From: Agelaius tricolor | Lineage: Eukaryota; Chordata; Aves; Passeriformes; Icteridae | Assembly: GCA_023055355.1 (NCBI GenBank) | Contig: JALJCS010000029.1 | Span: 8,309,001 to 8,373,000, forward strand | DNA length: 64,000 bases | Reading direction: 5' to 3' | Shown: positions 33,501 to 47,149 of the stretch, in pieces | Layout of the letters: each line of letters starts with the position of its first letter | How positions within the stretch are numbered: position 1 is the first letter of the stretch | Program-made: the position numbers and the translations under genes | Notes under the pieces: generated by a model | Databases searched by the model: none | Seen by the model: the letters and a program-made list of their open reading frames with translations, nothing else | Told to the model about the DNA's origin: nothing

Positions 33501-36430
33501 ACCACAGGCAGCTCCAAGTAGAGGAAAGGTGTCTCCCCTGCAACAGGTGGGATTTGGGTGCACAGAGTGCGTGTGCTACTCCTCAGGCAGAACAGACAAT
33601 TCTCAGAGCACTGCTGAGGTCACGTCTCCGAAGCTGGGGACCTTGTTCATTGTCTTTGTTCCCTTTCCTTTTGCCTGGGATGGTTGAAGCTGAGCTCTCA
33701 TGTCAGCTGTCACCCCTCAGTGTCTGTGTTTGACCTGTGCAGAGAAACAGGCAGGTGCCTACAGAGAGAGTCAGGCTGGCAAGCAGCATCTCCCAGCTGC
33801 TGATTTCTGGCCTGCATCAAAGGGGCTGGAGCTGGTGCTGGGAGGGGCTGCAGGGGCTTCCTTGGTGCCTCTCACTCACCATCAGCTCCAGTGCTGTGGG
33901 CACAGGGTCCTGTGCCAGCTGCTGCTTCCCCTCCCTGTGCCCCAGCGGTGGCAGCTCCCTGCTGGCATCTCCAGCTGTGGGAGCCTGCCTGAGCTCTGGG
34001 CTGCACAGGGAGGGCGAGCAGACCTTGGAGAGGCCACTGCGTCCTGAGCTCTACTCTGAACATCCTCCAAAGCAGGGAGTGGCTGGCCCTGGGCTCTTCA
34101 TTTCCTTGTGAGAGATGCAGGGTGGCATAGCACGAGCTGGAAGAACACTCCAAGTGTTGTCTGGAGACAACTGGCCCAGATACGGCACAGAGACAACATT
34201 TAAAACCTCATTTAAGTGAACACAATGAGAGGGCTCTTGGGTAGAAGGAGAATTAATTAATCTCATTCCTACGTAGATACTTTTAATTAAATGGAAGTGC
34301 ATGGTCTTTATTTAAAAAAAAAAAAAGACATGGAGAAGAGCTGGTGCCTTTGTGCGAGCCTGCAAGAGGAGGATGGGGAGCAAGATTATTCCTTTTTTGA
34401 GTGTTTTCAAGAGGAGTGAGCGTCAGATCAGGAGAGGTCTGTATTGTCAGAGTGTGCACTGAACATTTTCTTTCATCTGGGAGGGCGGCAGACACATTTT
34501 CCTTGTCAGCTGCTCCAGAAGGTTGTTGCAAGTTCCTGCAGCCTTGTCCCTGCTGGGTGGCTCCATACAGGGATGGGAGCCCCATGTGGGTCTCCAGATG
34601 GGCTGGCTCTGGATGTGCTCCTGTTCCCTGCACCTCACTCTGTCTCCTGTGCCCGTGGTGATCCCCACCCTGCTCAGTTCCATCCGTCCACAGGAGCTCG
34701 GTGCCATCAGGAGGCAGTGAGGGCTGTGGAGAGCTGCCAGCCCTGGGGAGGCTCAGGCTGGCTGTGCTGGCCGTGTGTTCACACTCAGGCCATGCTGTGC
34801 TGCAGCTGAGGCTGCCAGGGGAGCCAGGAGGGATCCAGGGGAGAGGAGAGAAATTCAATCAGAGGAGTGCGAGGTCTCTGGCGCTGTCCAGGTGCTGCCA
34901 ACACGCGTTTGCCTCGCTCTGCCTCAGAGCACTGCCTGCTGCTCGGCTGTTAGGGGAAGGGAGGCAGTGGGATTTCTCCTGGATTCGGGAAGCTTACATG
35001 GCCAGGGACCTCCTGGCTGCCTTGTCACACCAGCATCTGCCAAACTTGCTGCTCATGAGCACCTCACTAGAAGCAGATGCTGCCATTCGAGCACAGGCAC
35101 ATCGTTCCACCTTCCAGAGTGTAATTTAATTTTCCTAGCTGGAATGCTGCTCTAGCCTGCAGTCATGCAGCTCCCCACTGCCCATGTTCCTGCTCCAGCA
35201 GGCTTGGGCTGCCCTGCACAGGGCCCATCACACCCCCAGCTGCAGCAGCCCCCGGAGATGCTGTCAGAGGAGGCTGAGTGGCCTCTCTCTGCTGCACACA
35301 GGGAGATGTGGCTCATTCCCCTCCATCTGCTGAGGCTGGGACCTGGCTGCCTTCTCCCAGTGTCTGCAAATGCATCCTCTGATTGGGTTTATGGCTCTGC
35401 CCCAAACCAGCCAGGCAGGTGGTTTTGGGGTGGGTACATGATATATTTTCCAAGGCGTTGTGCCAGCTGCTTGCTGGCTCACACTGTGCTGCTGTTATTC
35501 CCAATAGGATGATGAAGCCACTGTCAAGACAACAGATACCAGCAAAAACTGTGTCTCCCCAGATTTAGTATTTGCATGAGCTTCACAGCTCATCTGAATG
35601 CTTGCTGGTAACAAACGACACAGGGTCAGAGCAGAGGCATTGAGTTTGGGTGTCACAGTGATGGAAACAGCATGGAAGCCTGCCCAGAGCAGGGCAGGAT
35701 GGAAACCTGCCTTATCTGTTATCACATTACCTCAGGCACCTATGAGAGTGCCCAGAGGACTGTATTTTCTAACCTAAAGCTGGTCAGAGCACGCAGCAAC
35801 TTCCCTGAGGATGTGGTGTGATTTCAGTAGAGAAATGGGCTTGTTCTGTATGTGGAGCTGCTGGAATGAGTCGGCCCTACCAAAGAGGTACCCTTCACCT
35901 GATGTGATGTGGGCACAAATATTAGGGGACATGGCCAATTGTCTGGTTGGTGGAGCACAGTCTGGACCTCGGATCTGGAGATCTGAGTTTTTCCTGTTGT
36001 GCATTTTTGCTGCCTGTTCCCTTCTCCATGTCCTTGCCACCCAGTAAAGGGTTTGTGCAGGTGTGAGGGCATTGGCACCGTGGGAGCTTTCAGCAGCCAG
36101 GGTCTGTCCTGCCCTGGGACACACACACAGGTTTCCAGGCTCACTCCATGCAGCTCCCTGCTCCTTGCCGTGGGGATAGCAGCGCCCTGAACTGAGGAAT
36201 GGGGCTGCTGGGCCCGCCTGTGGGTGCCCTGCCCGGGCTGCAAGGCAGGTTGCTGTTGCTCGGTTGGGTGCTGGGGTTTTGCTCCCAGTTTTAGGGACTC
36301 ACCACCACAGACGCTGAGCTTAAGGAATGTTCTTGGCTTTTCCCCAGTAAAAATAGTGTTGCTTTATTATCCTGTCATGTTTTGGTGAAAGGTGGGAACA
36401 CGGGTCTCTGCGGTCGCCCCTCGGAGTGAC
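30571..36430. other. Intergenic DNA, no gene seen
   Basis: Mixed GC-rich DNA with many short overlapping ORFs on both strands, none like a known protein. It contains a poly-A run at 34312-34326 and a purine-rich patch at 32398-32445. No interspersed repeat is recognised. Confidence 0.65.
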
Positions 36431-36496
36431 AGGATGCTAATGAATTGAGAAATGGCTGCGGACGGGCTGCCCGCATCACATCTTCATTAGCATCCT
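36431..36496. promoter_or_regulatory. Inverted repeat with POU/homeodomain-like arms
   Basis: Two perfect 14-bp inverted arms, AGGATGCTAATGAA (36431-36444) and TTCATTAGCATCCT (36483-36496), flank 38 bases. Inside them a 5-bp stem (TGCGG/CCGCA) with a 9-base loop is possible. Each arm contains ATGCTAATGA, an octamer/TAATGARAT-like POU site that also suits homeodomain proteins. The whole is 66 bases, so a folded RNA is conceivable, but the central mismatch is large for a microRNA precursor. The repeat is certain; the function is inferred. Confidence 0.45.
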
Positions 36497-37254
36497 TCTC
36501 CCAGAGACTGCTGTGATTAACACTGGCACCACAGACGGGACAGGAATGAATAACCACGGCCCCTCTTGCACAGCAGCTGCGCCCTGAGCTCAGCAGTGGA
36601 GCAGGGACCCCACGGAGAACTCCCAGCCGCAGTTTGGATCCTGCCACGGTTTCTTTACCAGGGTTTGTGAAGCAGCTGCTGTTGCTCTGCCTGCAGCTGG
36701 AATCTCCTTTATGGCTTGGCTTGGAGGGTGGGGAAAGCAGTGACTGCTGCCCTGGGAAAAACTCAGGAGCTGGGAGTTGCTTTGTTCACCCCGTGAGGGG
36801 TCTCATAAAATATCTGCACTCCCCCAGATGCGAGTGGGGCCAGGAGGAGCTGCCAGGCTGCAGGAAGGTTATTGCAAAGGCCCAGATCTGTTGGAGAGTT
36901 TGTGTCTGGGGCTGGCAGGGGGGAAATGCTGCTTCCCAAGCCAGCCTCATGCCTCTGGCTTCCCAGCAGCACCAGAGCTCAGAACTGGCAGCAGCTTGTG
37001 AGAGAAGGCAACCCTGCCATCCCTCACACCTCCTGCTTGTCCCACAGCCACGACGCTCAGCAGTAACAGGCCTCTCATTTCCACAAGGAGCTTTGTACAG
37101 GCTGGCTGAGTCAAACACTCTGAGTTGCTGTTCAGACTGTGCCTGCATGGGGGGAGCTGTTCCAGAGGCCAGGGCAGTGGAGTCACTTTTCTTGTGCCAC
37201 CACCTGCTCCTTTGAAGGGCCCTGGGTAGGGAAGGAGACTGAAGCTGTATAAAA

Positions 37255-37450
37255 CTGAGAAACTCGTAGAGGTCAAACGAATAAATTATAGTAATTTTTA
37301 GGGTTTTGTGGGTTGTTTATCTCCCCTGTTTTCAAGTCAATCTAATCAAATGCGGATTTGCCACAATCACAGCTCACGCTAACCTTCACCTGGAGGGTAT
37401 TAATATGCATGACGCTTGTTAAGTGTTTGCTTAATTTTTATTTATGGAAA
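37255..37450. promoter_or_regulatory. Possible conserved regulatory element
   Basis: An AT-rich island with ATTAATATGCATGACG (37399-37414; POU/homeodomain-like), TCTAATCAAATGCGGATTTG and TTAATTTTTATTTATGG. It interrupts GC-rich DNA and has no repeat or ORF character. The call rests on composition only. Confidence 0.25.
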
Positions 37451-40400
37451 CTAGACTCTGTGAAGTGTAGCTGAGCTGGCTGGAGAGCACGTGTGCAGGG
37501 TGTGCTGGGGTGGGAAGGCAGCAGGGAGGTGGAGGCTGGGGGCGCTGGCCAGGAGGGTTGGTCCTGCAGCCCCTCGTGGGCAGCAGGTCAGGGCTGATCT
37601 CTCAGTGGACTCAGGAGCTGGCAGGGGGAGCTCACTCATCACCAGAAATGCTTGACCCCAGCCCTGGCTGCCTGTTTAATGCTCTGAACCTTGTGTGCCA
37701 TTTTTCTCATCTCTTGGAGATGTGCTCACAGGTCACTTAACAGCAATAGTGTTGTGTCCTGGAAGAGAGACGGGGGAAAGGAGTCTCAGTGGTGTGGGAT
37801 TTTCCTGCAAATAGCTCTTATTTTTAGCCTGGCTTTTGGGAAGTCAAAAGGGAAGGAAAGGACAGGATGTATTTTTAGCGTGTATTCTTGCCAAAGCTGC
37901 TCTGAGGTCGGCAGGCTGAAGGACGCGTTTCTCCAGGCCCAGTTCCTCAGTGCCCTCCCGTGCTGGGGTGCAGTGAGCATCACATCTGTGCTGGTGGCAA
38001 ACACAGCCCCTGTGGCCATGTCTCGGGAAGAGTCTGTGGGGACAGCACAGGCTGAGCTGTTCCAGAGGCCATGGCTGTGTTTGCAGGGCAGGGAGAGGCT
38101 CCTCCAAAGGACAAAAAGGATGATCGGGGCTCAGTTCCACCACAGCGTTGCCAGCCTTGGGCTCAGGAGAGGTGTTTGGGGCTCAGGGTGGCCAGAGACC
38201 ACATGGGGGATCTGGGAAGATGTTTGAATAATCAGTGAACTGAACGGGGACTAAGCCTGCAAGGAATCAGGTGATTGAAAATGGATGAAATGTTGTGCTG
38301 CCCCATCCTTTAAATCAAAGAGAGATCTTCCCAAAGCCTGCCCCGGTGCATGGCAGCCGGCCCTTGGCACGTGGAGGGATTGATCCAAGCTGTAATGGGC
38401 TCCCTCTCTGCCCTGCCTCTGCAGCGAGTCTATAAATAATCATTTACCATTGCCCTCTGATCCGCAGCCTTTATTGAAATCTGCAGCACTGGATGTTTTT
38501 ACAGCGGCCTGGGTGTGTTCCCACAGTCAGTCCTAATCTCAGCATTGATTATGGCATCAATGTTTGCCGGGGCTGTTGTTGTGGTGCCTCCAGGGCCAGC
38601 GCTGGGTGGTGGCCGTGCCCCGAGCATCCCTCCCTGCCAGCCCCGGCCCTGGTCCCGCACAATAGCAGCTGATGGCAGCGCCCTGCCAGCCCCAGCTCCC
38701 AAACGGGAGCCAGCCGTCTCCTGGAAACCCTTAACGCATCCTTAATGCGGGTATTTATGTATCTGAATTAAAAAAGAAAGGGAAAAAAGCCTTAACCTTG
38801 GGGAGGGGGGAGCTCGGGGATGGCAGAAAGGTTGCAGTGATTAAAGAAAGCTCGGAGCATTCGAGCAATATTAAATCTGACGGGCATAATGACGACTGAG
38901 ATCTGATAGAACAGAGAGAAGGCTGCAAAGAAAGGGCTGGTATTTTTCCCTGATGTAACATAATGGTCACATTTTTCTTTCACAATGGTTTTTCTGAGAT
39001 AAAGAACAAATTATACTGATTTGATTGCTACTTAGAAATACTTAAAATTGAAAAAGACAGCAGGTGGGCATGGTTAGGAAGGAGGGTTATTTTAGCATAA
39101 CAGATGCATGCATAAAGCATTGCAGAGCCAATTTTTTAATCATGAGACCCCCCCCAAAAAGGCCTTTGGAATGTTTCTGTGCGAGGTGGGGAGGTGAGGA
39201 GGAGTGTGGGGGCACTGGGGGGATGAAGGAAAATGCTCCTCTGCTGCTGCCCCACACACCCCAGCCCTTGCACCAACTGGGGCTCGTCCTGGTGCGAAAT
39301 AAATCTGACAAGGGCCATTTTCTCCTGGAGAAGGGGATGATTTCCCAGGGCAGGGGGCTGCTGGTGCCTGGGATGGCTGCACCAGGAGGTGGCACAGCCC
39401 AGGGTGCCAGGCTGGAGGGACAGAGCCTCCTCAAGCACAGCTCTGGCAGGGTGTGCTCTTCAATAAACACACATGGGCATTTTTAATTATTCCCACAATT
39501 AAAAATGACTTGTTTACTCAGATTTATGCAGCACTAATAAATATGCCTTGGAAATTACTTAAGTAACTAGGGTTTGCTAATAAAAACACCATATATAAAG
39601 CAAGTACGTTGCTTGGTTAATCAATTAATTCTCATTTAATTACTGGGAATTGCCACCGGTGACTGGCCATCGCTCCAATTTTCTCACAGAACGGAATGTT
39701 TGTCTACAGCTGCAGATAAACCATGTCAGGGAGGCCAGGGCTGCACCTCTGCAGAGCTGTCCCTGCTGGCAGGGAGTGTCAGGAGGGCTCCCATTCCCAG
39801 AAACACCTGTGGTGGCTCTCAGCTGCCAGCCCAGGGCTTTGGGGTGGGCAGCCAGGGCAGGCTGGGCCTGTGGAGGCACCATGCAGCCAGGGGGAGTTTC
39901 CTTCCTTCTGTCAGAACAAATCATCTGCTCTTTTATGGCTCTTAATTTAAAATTTAAGAGAGGTTCGGGCCTGGGTGACCATTTACAGCAGTTTCCAAAC
40001 CCAACTCCATCCTTCATTTTCTCGTTTCCATGAGCAGGGTGAGACAACAAGCTACGACAGAAGCAAACCTGTTCATTCCAAAATTCTGTTTCCATGACAC
40101 CAAGAAAGTTGCATTTGGTGATAAAGTGTATTTTATGTTTCTTTTCTAATGCTATTTTAAAAACATCTTGGACTTTGCTGGGATTCTCCTGAGCTCCCTG
40201 CCCGTGATCATCACTGCAATGGGGAGGAGTAGCCCCCCTTGCTGTAGAGGAGAAGCTATGCATGTTCTGTACTGACCTCAGGACTAATTTTCAGACAAAA
40301 AAGACTATTTGATTATCTAACCTGACCCCTTGTTAAATATTAAACACATAATTCAATCAGACCAGCTGCTTTTGAGCTTCTGTTTGGCTAAGGGAGAAGC

Positions 40401-42704
40401 GGTTTATAAACCAGACCTTGTAGCCTGGAATGCCTGAGCTCTGCTGCAAGGCTCAGCAGCTCCCCAGCCCTGCTCATGGCTTTGCCTTCCAGGGTTTGCT
40501 GCACCAGCCAGAGAGGGAATAAGCTGGGAAAAGTGGGCAAAACGAGCTGATATCACCCTGGCTGGGGAGGAGAGAGGGCAGAGAGCTGCTGGCACAGGGC
40601 AGTGCTCCTGACACCAGCCAGACTCCGTGTGAGTGTCTCTCTCCTCTTTCCTTTTCCCTTTTTCCTTCCCCTAATCCTGCCTGTCCTGGAGCATCCACTG
40701 GGGCCTCCTGTGAAAGTAGGGATTTGTCTGGCTTTTGTGTTTAATCCCAAAGCTGTCAAGCCCTGCTGAATTTGATGGTGCCTGAAAGGTCTGGTGTTAA
40801 GCAAATAGGTGGTGACCAGAGTCTTTGATGGGAATCAGGTGGAAGCCTAATCCTAAAGCAATGTTTTTCCTGTAAGGCAGGGCAGTGTGGAAGGAGGAGA
40901 GCTGGGAGCAGCGCTGCCCTGCTCGGGATGGGTGTCCCCAGGTGGGGATGGAGGCATCCATCCCTCCCAGCAGCACAGCAAGGCTGCTGTGGGCTTTGCC
41001 AGCACTCTGAATATCCCAGCTCCTCAAATTGTGCCACCCCAGAGAGATCCAGGAAGCTCTGCCTGGCACAGGTGTCCCCTGCAGCTCATCCCCATCCTGG
41101 CAGTGAGGGGGCACTGGGACACAGGCAGGTGAGTGCCTGTCTCATAGGAATGATGCTTAATCCTTCCTTTTCCTCTCCTTCCTTCCTTCCCGCTGCAGCC
41201 CACCGGGCGAGGATGGTGCTTTTCATTAAGTGAATATTACTGGTCATGTAATTGAAATTCAGCTTTAAGGTTGAAACTCCAAAGCAATGAGCCTTGAAGG
41301 GAAATGCAAAGCTCACCTTCGCTCCCACCTTGCTCCTGCCTCCCCGAGCAGGAACAGCCACGTGTGCCAGGAGCAGCCCTGGCTTTGCCTCCACTGCTCC
41401 TGTGCCAGGGCTGGTTGGTGCTTTTATTTTAATCTCTTTTTGCCCTTTTTCATCACACAGTTTTCCTCTGGAAGTTCATAGGGTTAGCTTGAAATAGTGG
41501 CACTTTCTTTTCCTTTTTCTCCTCAAAATAGCAATAATTGCCAGGATCCATCTGCCCCTGTCGCCCTCAGTGTCGCTGTGGGCACAGCCAGACAGTGCCA
41601 GGGTCTGCATTTTCTGGCACAACCAGGGAATGGCAATGGCTGGAGCCTTGCCTCGCTCCCCAGCTGCTGCTGCAATTCCCAGAGACGAGCAGAAATGAAG
41701 ATGTATCTGCTCCCATCCGCAGATAAACCAGGCGCTTTTGGTAAATTAAAGTAATTCATTGTGCATCTCCAGACAAATATGTGTGTGCTCCTTGTTATTA
41801 ATTCAGGCTCTGTTTCTCATTGGCTTTTTTCTGCAGCTAATTACCTGTCAGAGAGGGTTCTGTGCTGGTCCGTGTGCCGAGGGGCTGCTTGGTGAGTGAG
41901 CCCTGGGGAGGGGAGGTGCAGGGTGCACCCAGGTCGTGGGGGCAGGAAGGGGCAGGCTGGGCTGGAATATTGGAAATTCCCCATCTGCGTTTCCACATGG
42001 CTTCTTCTGATGGACTTGAGGTGGAAAAGTTGAGGAAAGAGTGTCCTGACCACCCCAGTGCTTGCCAGGAAGGTGGAGAAGGCTTGGATTCGTGGCAAGA
42101 AGCTGCTGGCCAGCTGAGCTCTTTATTTTTCCTTTTTTTTCCACAAGGCTGAGGTGTTGAGGTCCAGGTTTCTGCTGGAAAACCCACCTGCTCAGCTGAA
42201 TCCTGGCCACATCAGGAGGCTCTGCTGTGTTTCCTCTGCCCTGTGTGTGTTGCTTTACGTGGGGCTGACAAAGGAGTGAGTAGCTGTTGTGGGACACCAG
42301 TGGGTACGTGAGACGTTATTATAAGCACATTAGCAGAATGAATTATTTATACATTTGTAAGAAATTATCGATCCGTTGGGTCCTAATCATGCAGTTACTC
42401 ATCAAATGATCTATTTCTCATGCATTAACCCTTTGCAAGCCACTACAAAAGGATCCTGTGCATAAACTCTGACAAGTGGAAGTAAATGGTTTTCCTGGGC
42501 ATTGCCTTGGGCTGTTGGGATAACCACGGTGGGAATTTGTGAATCCTGCAGGCACACAGACGCTGGCAGGTGAGTAATCAGCATCCAGAGGGTGAGAAAT
42601 CCTCATGAGACAGGAATTTGCCAGGCCTGAGTGCTGCAGGGCCAGCGGGATGGTTCCTTTGGTGTGGGATGGGACAGCCCCAAGAGGGCGAGTGCTCAGC
42701 CCCT

Positions 42705-42732
42705 CCTGCCCTGCCCTGCCCTGCCCTGCCCT
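42705..42732. repeat. (CCTGC) pentanucleotide microsatellite
   Basis: About five and a half tandem CCTGC units, probably young and length-polymorphic. Confidence 0.85.
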
Positions 42733-43254
42733 CCACGGCCACCTTCATGTGGCTCCATGCCAAGCTCACTCCAGGTTTGCTGATGGAAACAGCTCTGGAG
42801 CCAGCCTCCAGAGACCCCATGAGGTTTGTGTTGCTTTCAGCAGAATAATGCAATTCCTTATATTTTATTAACCATGGTAACACCAGTCTCTAGCCATTGC
42901 TGTATCCCCATCCACATTTTTTTCCAGCTTTCCAATTATTTCAGCTCCCTGCACCTCGCTGACAGGAAATGCATTGCAGTGCCTTTTCTTTGGGGCACAG
43001 AGAGCCTGGCAGTGCCTGAAGCAGAGGCGTGGAGGGGAGTGGGTGCTCCCCACTGCCCACAGCCTCCGTGGCTCCCAGCAGCCCTCCCCGTGATCCTCTC
43101 ACACTCCAGCAGTGTCTCCCAGTCCCTGCACATCCCTCACACCCACCTCAGGCCGCGTTAGAAATTGCAGAAACTGTTGGGGAGATTTATTCTCCATAAA
43201 AAATGTGTGACTGTTATGCCAAGTTGTTGCATTTTTCTGTCTTTGCTTTAATGG

Positions 43255-43780
43255 GTGCTAAAACTGATTGACTCTCTGGCTTTAGACAACTCCACGGCGT
43301 ATTCATTGGGGCAGGATTGATTTTTTTTTTGGCCCCCACTTTTTTAACAGAGCAGCCACCTGACGACTTCAAGTTACGAACTTTGAGCTAAATTATGAAC
43401 CTTTTAGTTTTGCATTACGAGGAGTATCTGAAACCTGATTTGCTACATCAAACCACATTAGTTGTGTTATGTTATTTTCTAAAAACACATTTCGGAGAAA
43501 TAACTCCAATCTGTGTTGCATTTTATAGACCAAAATAATTGAATGGCGGCTGTTTGTAATTTTAGCAATCTCTTAACCTTAATCATATTTAATGGCTTTT
43601 CTCTTCAGGCTAACAGGAGGAAAAAAACATATTTCAGCTCCATCATGGAGCAGCACTACAGTAATGCACTCCCGGCTCCGGCAGGCACTGTAAATTCCTG
43701 CTTTCTGAATTGTTGGTTCAGGACAATCATTCAGCAGGGAATTACTTTCTCCTCTATGAAATAAATGAGATGTTAAACTA
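43255..43780. promoter_or_regulatory. Possible conserved regulatory element
   Basis: AT-rich island with retained CpGs (CCACGGCG, GACGACTTC, AGTTACGAAC, CATTACGAGG) and several TAAT-type cores. A small ORF from 43543 has no resemblance to a known protein. The call rests on composition only. Confidence 0.25.
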
Positions 43781-43929
43781 GTTTTCTGCTTCCTGCCGTA
43801 GGAGCAGGGCAGCTTGCAGACCCGGGGAGGGCAAAAACCAGCACCCCACCCAGCTGGTCAGGGGATGGGGCAGGAGCACCAGCAGGCAGAGGAAAGGATC
43901 AGGTGAAATCCTGGGCAGGAGCATCGCTG

Positions 43930-44168
43930 GGCCGGGGTGCTGGGGATGCTGGGCAGGGATGGGGATGCTGAACCAGGATGGGGATGCTGGGCTGGGATGG
44001 GGATGCTGGGCTGGGATGGGGATGCTGGGCCAGGATGCTGGGCAGGGATGGGGATGCTGGGCAGGGATGGGGATGCTGGGCCAGGATGGGGATGCTGAGC
44101 CAGGATGCTGGGCAGGGATGGGGATGCTGAGCCAGGATGGGGATGCTGAGCCAGGATGCTGGGCTGGG
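43930..44168. repeat. G-rich minisatellite, 19-bp unit
   Basis: Tandem units of CTGGGATGGGGATGCTGGG (19 bp), mixed with shortened CCAGGATGCTGGG units, give about a dozen copies. The + strand is rich in GGG and GGGG runs and could form G-quadruplexes. Open frames through it on both strands are repeat artefacts. Confidence 0.9.
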
Positions 44169-47102
44169 GTCCTGCCCGGGCACAGGGAGGGAGGGACCCA
44201 CTCACCCTGCAGCGGGAAGGAGCCAGGGCTGGCCGGGGATGCAGCTGGGGGTCACAGCTCTGCAGCCCCTTCTCCCTGCACCAAGCTCTGGGCTTGGTGT
44301 CCCCCAGCTCCTCCTGCACCCACCTGCCGGCTCTGGCAGTGCTGGTGGCCCTGGGAGCAGCAATGCTGCCAGGAAATGCCCTCGTGTCCCATTCTGAATG
44401 GGGATGGCCATTCCCAATCCTCCCAAGGGTTTGATTTTGGGGTTATTTGCCTGGTTTTTACACAGGCGGCTGAGTCAGAAACACTTCTGTGACATTGCTG
44501 ATTAAAACCCCAATTGCTTTGGTATTTGCAGTAGGTCTGGGGGCAGAGGGCTGGAACTCTGAGCAGGTGTGGCTGCAGAGGGATGGTCAGGCCCTGCTGG
44601 CTGCAGGCTGGATCCCTGCCCGTGCCTGCCCCGTGCCTGCTCCTGCTCCATTGGCTCTCCTGCCCAGGGTTATGGTGCCACCGGCAGGAATAAACAACGC
44701 CAGAGCCCGGCCAGGGAAGGAGGTTAATTCCTCCCCACAGGAGCTCTGGTCCTGCGGAACTCTCTCCCATTGTCCTCATGAAAAATAGGTTGGTGTAATT
44801 AGGGCTACCGGCCGGGCAGCAGAGGAGAGGCACGGTGCTGATTAACTCAGAGAGGTCACCTTCTCTCAGCCTGCCAGGAAAGAAGAAAATCCCTCTTTTT
44901 CTGGCCCCCCCACCAGACATGCTGGAACTATCTGAGTGACAGGGTATTGTCCATAACAATACTCAGAGTTTTGTATGAGATGGAAACCTTCAAAGACTGA
45001 AAGAAATTCCCCCAAATCTCTGGCTTCTATCAGGTGGAATATCGATGCTGTTTTAACAGGGTCCTTTTTATGCCATTTCTACAGATGGATTTTTTACAAA
45101 ATAGTGTAAAAAGTATTTAAAAGGCAGATTCCTCCCTTGTGCCCTCCCTGGCTCTTGGTCCCACCAGAGGAAGCTTCTAAAAAGGTCCTTGATATATTTT
45201 GCAGAAATGGCTCCTGCAATCAGGAGAAGTCAGTGGACAGATCTGTCCTCCTGAGCTCTGGCAGATGCCTGCAGACCGAGGCCGAGGTCCAGCTGGGATC
45301 TGGGAGGGATGGAGAGCTCCCAAACCAGGTGCCTCAGTTGTGGGACATTCTCCTCTCCTGAAGGCTCTGAGCCCGTCATGTATGGGAGGTTCAGCCAGTG
45401 ACTGACATAAGGGACAGCAAGACTGAGGGGGAAAAACCCCAAAAGTTGCGTTTTCCCCTAAAAGGCTGGCAATTCTGAAGCTGGCCCATGTGTTTGGAAA
45501 TCTTCAGCGAAGTCGAGGATAAAGTTCCTCAAGCAAGGATCCTGCACCCCTTCGTGCTTGGCAGCATCTGAGGCGGGGGGAAAATGATAATTGCCTTTCC
45601 ATTCTCCTCAGTGGCATCAGGAAACATCAAAACTGAGTTTGGCTGGTCCCATGGGAGCACCATCCATCAGCAGCAGTGGTGCAGGAGCGGGATGGAGAGT
45701 TTCTCCCAGCGCAGGCAAAAGGCATTATTAAAGAAACTAATCACTGAAAAAAATAGTACAAATAACCTGCTTGTCTGGCGAGCCCAATGGCTTTATTTTT
45801 GTATTCTCCAGCATCAGGAGCACAGCCTGGGCTGCCTGGATCTGCCTCTCCGAGGTGGTGATTGGTTTTACAGGTCTCTGCTAACCACTGCTCATGGAGC
45901 CCATAAATCTGGGTGTGGGTAACAGAGCCGGGCTCCCAGCTCCCCGTCAGGCGGGGGTGTTAATTAAACACACGCTTAGGAAGATGCAGAGATGCAATCC
46001 TTCAGCCCCTAACCGTGCTGCCAAGGGGCGCTGGGCTCCATCAGTCACTGCCCAGGGTGGAGCAAAGCCCTTGGTACCATTTCCCACGGGATTGTCCTGC
46101 AGAAATTGGCTGCTCCTGGCTTGGATGGGTGTTTTGTTGGCTGAGTAGAAACCTGGCTGGGTGGCTGGGCCCCAAGGGGAATGGAGCTATATCCAAAATC
46201 ACCCCACTTCCCTTTAAAAACCAGAGATACAGCCCTGAATGAAACACAGCCTGTGTTTTCCCCTGTTAAATTAAATGATGTCTGAAATGTGTTGTGACCT
46301 TGACCCTTGGGCTGCATTTAACCTTAAACAGCACAAAAATTTGGGTTTTTTTTTAAATCTACATATCAGTCTTTCTTCTTCTCAGAAGACAAAATATTAA
46401 CTCTGTCTGCTTTGAGCTGTTGTGATTCAATTGGCCCTCTCCCTGAACTGCAAGCTGGAGCTAATGCACAGGGATGGAAGTCAGGCACGACTTCCAAACT
46501 GTTTTCTTTTAAGCAGCCCATTACACATTAACCTGCAAAGCTGTGTTTTAAGGGAGCCTTGTTCACCACCTCAGAAAAGTCAAATTAACATAATATCTGG
46601 AAAAGAACAATGGGGATAGAAACTGTTAGTCATTGTTGATGGAACAGGTAAGTTTCATGGCATGATCTGCTGAATATTCATACCATATTGTTTTTGACAT
46701 TTAAGAACTCAATTATCAGCTGACTAATCAGTCTTTTACAGGACATTATTTTTGTGATGGAAAACGCAGCGCTGGTAAGCCTCGGGGGAAACACTGCTCA
46801 GAGAGATCTTGGATCTCGTTTTATTCTGAAGGCAGGGTTTTTCTTTATTAAATGGATTAATTTAGCCCTTCCACCAGCAAGTGGCTTGGAGCCCTGTGGA
46901 GGGTGGGCAGATTTTATCAGCCCTTCCAGCTCTGTGTGACACTGGGACTGGAGCCATCCTTCCCTCCAGAGAAGCCTGGGGGCATTCAGGGAGGGGAAGG
47001 GGAGCAGCCCCTGGTCTGGTCAGGAGCTCCCGTGTGCTGGGGAACCTCAAAATGTAATGACTGTCTCTGAAATCAAGAAGCCTTAATAAAAATACCCAAA
47101 TC

Positions 47103-47149
47103 TTGTCCTTTCTCCTTTCCCTTCCTTTCTCCTTTCTCCTTTTTTTTTG
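47103..47149. repeat. Polypyrimidine low-complexity tract
   Basis: TCC/TTTC-rich simple sequence ending in a T run; no function evident. Confidence 0.7.

Larger units (their letters stand above)
36497..43929. other. Intergenic DNA with AT-rich islands, no gene seen
   Basis: No coding gene is recognised. AT-rich, high-complexity islands at about 37255-37450, 38380-39060, 39480-39650, 42290-42440 and 43255-43780 alternate with GC-rich filler. The longest ORFs (about 190-205 codons, starting at 36634 on + and ending at 39640 on -) have no family resemblance. Confidence 0.65.
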
